DNA of 11,652 bases. Source: Pseudonocardiales bacterium (lineage in GTDB: Bacteria; Actinomycetota; Actinomycetes; Mycobacteriales; Jatrophihabitantaceae). Of this stretch, positions 6,772 through 11,652 are shown one piece after another. The stretch lies in NCBI GenBank assembly GCA_030840415.1, contig JAVEEO010000092.1, positions 1-11,652 on the forward strand, written 5' to 3'. The notes beneath the pieces are model-generated. The model did not search any database. It saw only the letters and a program-made list of their open reading frames with translations, and was not told where the DNA came from. The first letter of the stretch is position 1; every line of letters starts with the position of its first letter. Made by a program: the position numbers and the translations under genes.

Positions 6772-7769
6772 GCGGTTCCCGATTCCGGCAGAGCGAAGCC
6801 CGGCTGCCGCTGCTGGTCACGAAGGGTGCTTGCTGCTGTCCGCATCGCGGTGTGCAGTACCGCCGTCCGGCGTCGCGGATTCATCAGGTTGGCACCCATC
6901 ACCGTCAGGTCCTCGGGTCCAGGCGTGAGCAGGGTGACCGCAGTTCCAGCCTTGCGCAAAACCGCGACATCGGTGCCGATGCCCCGGGTGATCGAGCGCC
7001 GGACCCGGCGTTCGAGCCGTGCCACCGGCGAGCGCGGGCTGTCCGGCTCCAGCGCCGCCATCGGTGCCAGTACGAAGACCTCGTCCAGCTCCTGGCCGGC
7101 GAGCAGGTCCACCGAGGCGTTGGAGACCGCTCCGCCGTCGATGTAGGCGCGGGAGTTGATCTGCACCGGTGCGTACCAGGCCGGGATCGCGCACGAGGCG
7201 CTGACCGCCTCGGCCAGTCCGGCAACCGGCTCGTCCTCGCGGCCGAATACCGTCCGGCGGCCCGTGGAGTAGTCGGTGGCCACGATCCAGGTTCGCTGCG
7301 GCCAGTTCCCGGCGCCGATGGTGGCGGTGGCGACGCTGTCGAGCATCCGGTGGATCGGCTGCAAGCTGCCTCGCCCCCGGGGCAGCAGGCCGGACAGGGC
7401 AAGCACCGGCGAGACAGTGGCAGGGCTCCGGATGCCGTCCCACACCAGGCGCGGCGAACCGGGCCACCACACCGGCCGGGGCGGCCGGCTGCCACCGGTG
7501 TCGGAGTCGTAGTTCCAGCTGATCGGCGGATCCTCCGGCAAGGGCATGCCGACCTGGTGCCGCCGGATGCCGTCGACGTTCAGCCCACAACCGAGCAGGC
7601 CGGAGATGACGGCCCCCGCCGACGTTCCGACCAGCAGATCCTCCGCGGTCGGCTCGACGTCCAGCTCATGCTGGAGCGCGGTCAGCGCACCCACGATCCA
7701 GGCGAAGCCGAGCACGCCGCCGCCACCGAAGACGAACGCCCGGCGGACCGGTCGGGACGTGTCAGCCAC
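6768..7769 (-). CDS. Patatin-like phospholipase / acyl hydrolase
   Basis: This 333-residue protein has the complete patatin Ser-Asp dyad set. G15-G-G-G18-V-L-G is the glycine-rich oxyanion loop, G48-T-S50-A-G52 is the nucleophile elbow (GxSxG), and D211-G-G-A is the DG(G/A) motif with the catalytic aspartate. Patatins hydrolyse acyl esters of phospholipids or neutral lipids. No signal peptide is seen, so it is probably cytosolic or peripheral to the membrane, like the RssA/YchK-type bacterial patatins, and the core is of similar length. The frame is open up to ATG 7832, but GTG 7767-7769 is preferred because AGAAGGGG (complement of 7777-7784) sits 7 nt upstream and the family core begins about 10 residues later; the upstream ATG has no ribosome binding site. 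It lies 126 bp downstream of the WS/DGAT gene and overlaps DUF6912 by ATGA. The pairing suggests lipid turnover; the substrate is not deducible. Confidence 0.9.
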   Translation of the reverse strand: MADTSRPVRRAFVFGGGGVLGFAWIVGALTALQHELDVEPTAEDLLVGTSAGAVISGLLGCGLNVDGIRRHQVGMPLPEDPPISWNYDSDTGGSRPPRPVWWPGSPRLVWDGIRSPATVSPVLALSGLLPRGRGSLQPIHRMLDSVATATIGAGNWPQRTWIVATDYSTGRRTVFGREDEPVAGLAEAVSASCAIPAWYAPVQINSRAYIDGGAVSNASVDLLAGQELDEVFVLAPMAALEPDSPRSPVARLERRVRRSITRGIGTDVAVLRKAGTAVTLLTPGPEDLTVMGANLMNPRRRTAVLHTAMRTAASTLRDQQRQPGFALPESGTA

Positions 7770-7776
7770 GGGTCGG

Positions 7777-7784
7777 CCCCTTCT
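7777..7784 (-). promoter_or_regulatory. Ribosome binding site fixing the GTG start of the patatin gene
   Basis: The complement of 7777-7784 reads AGAAGGGG, 7 nt before GTG 7767-7769. It decides for this start over the in-frame ATG at 7832, which lacks any purine-rich element. Confidence 0.6.
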
Positions 7785-7895
7785 GCGGGAGGGTGGGACG
7801 AGTTCAAGCCTGTCGTAGGAAAGGTATGCCATAACTCAGCCATTCGTACGCAGCCCTGGTGCCACGTCCGGTCGACCGATCGGAGGCACACCACG

Positions 7896-9308
7896 TCAGC
7901 GGCGACTGCGCCCACGAGGTCGGCTGGATGCCCCCACCAGTTCCGCCAGCGACTCCTCGATCAGGGAACCGAGCACGTCGACGTCATGCATCGCGTCCCG
8001 ATCGGCGTTGAGGCCGAAGTACACCCCGCCGTTGTAGGACGTCAGGCCTATCGAGACGGCCTGGCCTGCGGCAAGTGGGATCACCGGAAACATCTCCAGC
8101 ATCCGGGCCCCCGAGGCGTACAGCGGAAACTGCGGTCCCGGCACGTTGGTGACCACCACGTTGAACAGCCGCCGGGTGAAGCTGTTGGCGGCCCTGGCAC
8201 CGAGCGCGTGCAGGGTCGGCGGGGCGAACCCGGACAGCGCCATCAGCGCCTCGGCACCCACCGATTGGCCGGATTCCTTGTGGGCCTTCATGGCGTAGCT
8301 GACCTGGCTGAGCCGGACCATCGGGTTGGGCTCCCCCACCGGCAGGTCCACCAGGTAGGAGGACACCCGGTTGCCGGGACCGGAGTCCTCGTCGGCGCGA
8401 ATGCTGACCGGCACCATCGCCCGGACCGTCGTCGAGGGCTTGACCGGCTCGCCTCGCGACAGCATCCAGCCCCGGACGGCGCCGGCCACGGTAGCCAGCA
8501 CCACATCGTTGACCGTGCCGCCCTGGTGCTTGCGGACCTTGCGGTAGTCCTCCAGGTCGGTCCGGGCCACCGCGAAGCGACGCTGGGCACCGATCGCGCT
8601 GTTCAGCGGGGACTCCGGAGCCGGCCGGGCGACCACCCGGGCCGCGGCCAGCACGCCGGTGACCGCCGCCGACACCTGGGAGACGACGTTGCGGGCATCC
8701 GCCATTCCGATCCGGACCGTATCGGCCACCGCGGTGGGCCGTCGCACCAGCTCGCTCACGGCGTCGAGGACCAGGCTCGCCGCACCGGGCTCGGGGCGCG
8801 GCATCCACAGATCCTCGGGAATCTCGCGTGGCACCGGGGTGGTGTCCAGGATCACCTGGCCGATGTCCACCGCGCTGATGCCGTCGACCATCGCGTGGTG
8901 GGTCTTCTGGATCACGGCGAACCGGCCACCGGCCAGCCCCTCGACCAGGTACATCTCCCACAGCGGCCGGTTGCGATCCAGCGCCCTGGACTGCACCCGC
9001 GCGACCAGCTCGCGCAACTGCTCATCCGAGCCCGGCCGCGGCAGTGCCGAACGCCGGACGTGGTAGCCGAGGTCGAAGTCGGTGTCGTCCACCCACACCG
9101 GATTGGCCAGATGCCCCGGGATCGACCGGACCTTCTGCCGGTACCTGGGCACCAGCGCGATCCGCTGCTCGATCAGGTCGACGAACCGGTCGTAGTCGAA
9201 ACCCTCCGACGGCGGCTCGAACACCGCCAGACCACCCACGTGCATCGGCGTGGTGCGGCCCTCCAGGTACAGGAAGGAGACGTCGAGGGGGTTCAACCGG
9301 TCGGCCAT
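7896..9308 (-). CDS. Wax ester synthase / acyl-CoA:diacylglycerol acyltransferase (WS/DGAT)
   Basis: The protein has 470 residues, the standard length for the bacterial WS/DGAT family. It joins acyl-CoA to diacylglycerol or a fatty alcohol to make triacylglycerol or wax ester, usually at the inner face of the membrane and on lipid droplets. The catalytic H137-H138-A-M-V-D142-G143 fits HHxxxDG exactly. Other family marks are the N-terminal L-N-P-L-D-V-S-F opening, P115-L-W117-E, N267-D268-V-V-L-A and the late T-N-V-P-G-P (387-392). The C-terminus ends in a basic tail (R-P-R-G-R-S-R-R). The ATG (9306-9308) has AAAGGAG (complement of 9319-9325) 10 nt upstream. It lies 84 bp downstream of the CpaE-like gene on the same strand and precedes the patatin-like gene. 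Acceptor preference (diacylglycerol or alcohol) cannot be read from sequence; actinobacteria commonly carry several paralogues. Confidence 0.95.
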   Translation of the reverse strand: MADRLNPLDVSFLYLEGRTTPMHVGGLAVFEPPSEGFDYDRFVDLIEQRIALVPRYRQKVRSIPGHLANPVWVDDTDFDLGYHVRRSALPRPGSDEQLRELVARVQSRALDRNRPLWEMYLVEGLAGGRFAVIQKTHHAMVDGISAVDIGQVILDTTPVPREIPEDLWMPRPEPGAASLVLDAVSELVRRPTAVADTVRIGMADARNVVSQVSAAVTGVLAAARVVARPAPESPLNSAIGAQRRFAVARTDLEDYRKVRKHQGGTVNDVVLATVAGAVRGWMLSRGEPVKPSTTVRAMVPVSIRADEDSGPGNRVSSYLVDLPVGEPNPMVRLSQVSYAMKAHKESGQSVGAEALMALSGFAPPTLHALGARAANSFTRRLFNVVVTNVPGPQFPLYASGARMLEMFPVIPLAAGQAVSIGLTSYNGGVYFGLNADRDAMHDVDVLGSLIEESLAELVGASSRPRGRSRR

Positions 9309-9356
9309 GGTGTGAGAACTCCTTTCCGGACCATCGCCAGACGATCCCGTTCACCG

Positions 9357-9377
9357 GCCGACGAAGTGGACGTCGGC
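9357..9377 (-). other. Stem-loop between CpaE-like and WS/DGAT genes
   Basis: GCCGACG (9357-9363) and CGTCGGC (9371-9377) form a perfect 7-bp stem with a 7-nt loop, beginning 15 nt after the TAG stop of the CpaE-like gene on the minus strand. No U-tract follows, so it is not a classical intrinsic terminator. It may be a partial terminator, an attenuator or a 3'-end stabilising hairpin that uncouples the secretion-type pair from the lipid genes. Confidence 0.35.
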
Positions 9378-9392
9378 GACCGCAGGTACACG

Positions 9393-10757
9393 CTACTTGC
9401 GGCGCCTACCCCGGCGCGGAGCCGCGACCCCGCAGATCGCCTCGGCCAGCTCGGTGACGGCAGCGCGCAGCGGGCTGGCCGCAGCGGCCTCGGCCAGCGT
9501 CTGGCCGGCCACCGCGGCCTCGTCCAGGCTGATCCGGTCGTAGGGCAGCAGAGCCGTGTAGGACTGGCCGGTGAACCGGTGCAACGCAGCCTGGAGCTCG
9601 GTCTCGGGCTTGGCACCGACAACCCCGCGGCGCACCCGGTTGACCACGATCCAGACCGGCGTGTCGATGGCGGCCGCCCGCAGCTCCCCCAGCCCGCGCA
9701 CCAACCGCTGCACTCCGATCGGATCCGCCGAGCCCACCGCGAGGATCAGGTCCGCCTCCTCCAGCGCCGTCAGGGTCGCTCCGTTGCGTCGCGGCGCGAG
9801 GGTGTCGTAACTGAGCTCCTCGTCGGTCTCCAGGCAGAACCCGACGTCGAGGACGGTGTACTCGGCCAGGGCTCGCGCCACCGCCAGCACCCCCTGCAAC
9901 GCGGTACCGCGCAGCTCCGGCCAGCGATCTGCCCGCGAGATGCCGGTGAGCACCCGGAGACCGGCGTCGACCTGCCAGCACAGTCCGGCCAAACCCTCGA
10001 CGTCCAGCCGACGCGACTGGGCCTGTCGGCAGGCCGCCACCAAGCCGGCGGACTCGTCGAGCAGGCCGAACATCGACGCCACCACCCCGCCGTAGACGTC
10101 GGCGTCGACCAGCAGCGACCGCTGGCCGAGCCGGGCGAGCTCATCGGCCAGGGTGACGGCTGTAGTGGTGCGTCCCGGAGCGCCGGTGGGGCCCCAGACC
10201 GCGATCACCTTGCCGGGCGGAGCCGCTCCCGGCTGCGACTGGTCGGCGGCCTCCCGATCCATGCCCGGACCCACCCGGCCGGCCGGCACCCCGCCGGCCG
10301 AAGCGCCGGCCGACGCGCCGGACGCAGAACCGGTGGCGAACGCCGGGTCGGCGAAGGCATGGCCGCCGGGCTCCTCTCCGGAGCCGGACCGGTCGGCGAC
10401 GGCCGCCGCGATCACCGCGCCGAATACCGCCATCGCCGCGTCGGAGGCAACGAAGAAGCCGATGCCGGCATCGCGCAACCGCTCGGCATCGGCGTCAGCG
10501 CCCGGTGCGGTCACACCGACCACGGCCACCGCGCCTGCCGTCAACCGGTCGACGGCATCGGCGTCCAACCGACGCAGTTGAGCATCGACCAGCGCGACGA
10601 CAGCCTGGCCGGACCCGGCGACAGCCAGCAGCTCGACGATGTCGACGCATCGCCGAACCACCGTGAACGGCTGCTCGGGATGGCTACCACCCAGCTCGGC
10701 CAGCAGCGCCGACTCCCACGCTGCGCCGTCGGCGGCACTGACGACCGCGATGCTCAC
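9393..10757 (-). CDS. CpaE-like MinD/ParA-family ATPase
   Basis: The protein has 454 residues. An N-terminal receiver-like or degenerate domain (about 1-120) is joined by a Gly/Ala/Ser-rich linker (about 125-182, with a G-A-S-A repeat) to a MinD/ParA-type ATPase (183-445). ATPase motifs: G189-PTGAPGR196-T-T, where the usual lysine of the P-loop is arginine; V217-D218-A-D220-V-Y-G-G as switch I; and V302-L-D304-V-G-F-C-L-E-x-D-E-E-L-S-Y-D-T. I recall the last segment, with G-R-T-T, as common to actinobacterial CpaE-like proteins, so the arginine is probably a family trait. CpaE proteins help localise Flp/Tad pilus machinery. GTG 10755-10757 is chosen because it overlaps the SAF gene stop as GTGA and begins the first beta-strand (V-S-I-A-V-V); the open frame further upstream is a shadow of the SAF gene. 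It ends in a basic tail (R-R-G-R-R-R-K) at TAG 9393-9395. Confidence 0.88.
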   Translation of the reverse strand: MSIAVVSAADGAAWESALLAELGGSHPEQPFTVVRRCVDIVELLAVAGSGQAVVALVDAQLRRLDADAVDRLTAGAVAVVGVTAPGADADAERLRDAGIGFFVASDAAMAVFGAVIAAAVADRSGSGEEPGGHAFADPAFATGSASGASAGASAGGVPAGRVGPGMDREAADQSQPGAAPPGKVIAVWGPTGAPGRTTTAVTLADELARLGQRSLLVDADVYGGVVASMFGLLDESAGLVAACRQAQSRRLDVEGLAGLCWQVDAGLRVLTGISRADRWPELRGTALQGVLAVARALAEYTVLDVGFCLETDEELSYDTLAPRRNGATLTALEEADLILAVGSADPIGVQRLVRGLGELRAAAIDTPVWIVVNRVRRGVVGAKPETELQAALHRFTGQSYTALLPYDRISLDEAAVAGQTLAEAAAASPLRAAVTELAEAICGVAAPRRGRRRK

Positions 10758-11446
10758 CGGCCGGTCCCGGCGCAACCGGCCAGCGAAGCCGACTGCGGCT
10801 CGGGCTGCTCGGCTGCCGAGAGCACGCCGGCCCGCAGCACCGCACCGTCCAGGTCCAGTGCCGAGACGACCCGCTTGGCGTCGGCGGCCGAGACCCGCAC
10901 GACCAGCAGCGAGCCGGCCGTCGAACCGAAGGCCGAACCGCTTACCTTGCCGGCATCCTGCACCGGCACGCCGCTGAGCAGCACCACGCCCCGGCAGGTC
11001 TTGGTGCTGAGCCACAGGGTGATCCGCTCGCCCCGGCTGATCTCCGGCGCGTTCTCCGGCTGCATCGGGATGGTCACCGTGACGCCGGGTTCGGGATCGG
11101 TCACCTCGGCCAGCGCGAGCAGTTCGCCGGCGCGCAGCGAGTGGCGCACGGTGCGACCGGCGACCGCGACGTCGGAGCCCAGGTACCGGGATGCGGCCAT
11201 CCCGAGCTGCACCCGCACCGGTCGGAGATCGGCACCGGTGAGCACCGTGCCGGCCGCGACGTCACGGCTCAGCGACCACACCGGCCGCCGGTGGTCGGCC
11301 GAGGACACCAGGAGCGAACCGAGCAGCACCGAGACCAGCACCAGCACTACACCGCCGATGAGCCGGGCATCCAGCCAGCGCGGACGGGTGAGCCGGCGGG
11401 GCACCGGCGAGGCCGGGTCGGCGCGCCGCAGTGACGTATCGGTCAT
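10754..11446 (-). CDS. SAF-domain (CpaB/RcpC-like) membrane protein
   Basis: This 230-residue protein has an N-terminal cytoplasmic basic tail, one membrane segment (about 29-49, I-G-G-V-V-L-V-L-V-S-V-L-L-G-S-L-L-V-S-S-A) and an SAF domain (about 56-118: V-W-S-L-S-R-D-V-A-A-G-T-V-L-T-G-A-D-L, ending R-A-G-E-L-L). A second beta-rich part (120-210) has the RcpC-like pattern, including R-G-E-R-I-T-L-W. In Tad systems CpaB/RcpC is an inner-membrane or periplasmic assembly protein; in monoderm actinobacteria the bulk would lie outside the membrane. The ATG at 11444-11446 puts the membrane segment at the usual place; the frame is open 60 codons further but that region is the divergent promoter. No good Shine-Dalgarno is seen, so initiation may be leaderless or weak. 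It overlaps the ATPase gene by 4 bp (GTGA), consistent with coupled synthesis and a shared complex. Confidence 0.87.
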   Translation of the reverse strand: MTDTSLRRADPASPVPRRLTRPRWLDARLIGGVVLVLVSVLLGSLLVSSADHRRPVWSLSRDVAAGTVLTGADLRPVRVQLGMAASRYLGSDVAVAGRTVRHSLRAGELLALAEVTDPEPGVTVTIPMQPENAPEISRGERITLWLSTKTCRGVVLLSGVPVQDAGKVSGSAFGSTAGSLLVVRVSAADAKRVVSALDLDGAVLRAGVLSAAEQPEPQSASLAGCAGTGR

Positions 11447-11613
11447 AGCACTACATCTTGCATCAGTGACCGAGCTGATCGCCTCTCGACTGCGGGAAAG
11501 CTGTGGACAACACGGTCGAGAGCCACCCGATTGCTGCCACACTGACGTGCGAGCCGGTCCGATTGCCTTCGATATCGTCGGCTTGAAGGACGCGCGACGG
11601 AGATGAGTCCACG
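11447..11613. promoter_or_regulatory. Divergent promoter region between SAF and HTH genes
   Basis: These 167 bp separate two outward-reading starts. They contain a DnaA-box-like element (11502-11510) and an 8-bp palindrome CGATATCG (11570-11577) that includes TATCGT, a possible -10 for the HTH gene; no convincing -35 is placed. GGAG at 11599-11602 may serve as ribosome binding site for ATG 11614, at 11-nt spacing. Confidence 0.5.
11502..11510 (-). promoter_or_regulatory. DnaA box (actinobacterial variant)
   Basis: TGTGGACAA, reverse complement TTGTCCACA, is the preferred form of the DnaA box in high-GC actinobacteria such as Streptomyces and differs by one base from TTATCCACA. It lies about midway in the SAF/HTH divergent region. 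One nonamer alone could be chance. Confidence 0.35.
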
Positions 11614-11652
11614 ATGACGCAACCACGATTCCTGACGCTCAGCGACGTGGCC
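11614..11652 (+). CDS. Helix-turn-helix (excisionase/BldC-like) protein, 5' end only
   Basis: Only the first 13 residues are inside the window (M-T-Q-P-R-F-L-T-L-S-D-V-A). This is the characteristic opening of the small actinobacterial MerR/excisionase-type HTH proteins, which continue into a DNA-binding helix. The ATG has GGAG 11 nt upstream and is divergent from the SAF gene. Such proteins often regulate their neighbours, but with so little sequence the assignment is tentative. Confidence 0.55.
   Translation, partial: MTQPRFLTLSDVA

Noticed and set aside
7859..7889. Possible terminator after WS/DGAT (GTGCC/GGCAC arms with palindrome CGGTCGACCG inside)
   Set aside because: The outer stem is only 5 bp around a 21-nt interior and no U-tract follows; too weak to list.
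10290..10345. GC-rich repeat-like stretch inside the CpaE-like gene
   Set aside because: It encodes the Gly/Ala/Ser linker of the protein and is explained by low-complexity codons, not by a mobile or regulatory repeat.
6258..11606. A 1782-codon plus-strand open frame antisense to five genes, starting ATGA over the FtsK-type stop
   Set aside because: It lies codon-aligned opposite the patatin, WS/DGAT and CpaE-like genes, where a stop would need TTA, CTA or TCA codons on the minus strand, which are rare in this GC-rich codon use. Its product is Arg/Pro/Gly/His-rich with no domain, while the minus-strand genes have full catalytic motifs.
11603..11617. Tiny ORF M-S-P-R whose stop overlaps the ATG of the HTH gene
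   Set aside because: Four codons in this context arise easily by chance, and the GGAG that would serve it is directly adjacent, with no workable spacing; it suits the 11614 start better.

Overview
The window is GC-rich and has the codon use of a high-GC actinobacterium: there are frequent GTG starts, very few TTA, CTA or TCA codons, and almost no intergenic space. Its gene content also fits that group: a WXG100 protein, an FHA-containing EssC/EccC-type ATPase, a HHxxxDG wax ester synthase/diacylglycerol acyltransferase, a DUF6912 protein, and a CpaB/CpaE-like pair divergent from a small helix-turn-helix gene. I cannot fix the genus from sequence alone. No RNA genes, insertion sequences, CRISPR arrays or tRNAs were seen.

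Left region (1-1831): the 3' end of a Nudix hydrolase on the plus strand converges on a minus-strand run transcribed in the order WXG100 protein, Suppressor-of-fused (SUFU)-domain protein, MaoC-like hydratase. WXG100 and SUFU are 27 bp apart and could share a transcript.

Centre (1832-6261): a 191-bp divergent intergenic region separates the WXG100 gene from a 1412-residue Ubl-like/FHA/2-TM/triple-FtsK ATPase of the type VII secretion motor class. The intergenic region holds a perfect inverted pair of consensus DnaA boxes and a separate 7-bp dyad. The ATPase has one canonical P-loop (K632) and two in which the lysine is arginine (R950, R1250). No other T7SS membrane component is in the window, so this looks like a reduced or dispersed T7SS-like module in which the SUFU protein is a possible immunity or accessory partner.

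Right region (6271-11446, all minus strand): transcription runs SAF/CpaB-like membrane protein, CpaE-like MinD/ParA-family ATPase (GTGA overlap), an 84-bp gap with a small stem-loop, WS/DGAT acyltransferase, a 126-bp gap, a patatin-like phospholipase, and a DUF6912 protein (ATGA overlap). The first pair resembles the front of a Tad/Flp pilus cluster but no TadA/CpaF ATPase follows. The second group looks like storage-lipid or phospholipid metabolism. At the right edge a helix-turn-helix gene begins on the plus strand, divergent from the SAF gene, and its promoter region also carries an actinobacterial-type DnaA box.

The observations most worth following up are the paired DnaA boxes in the WXG100/EssC promoter region, with a further box in the second divergent promoter, and the compact WXG100-SUFU/EssC arrangement.
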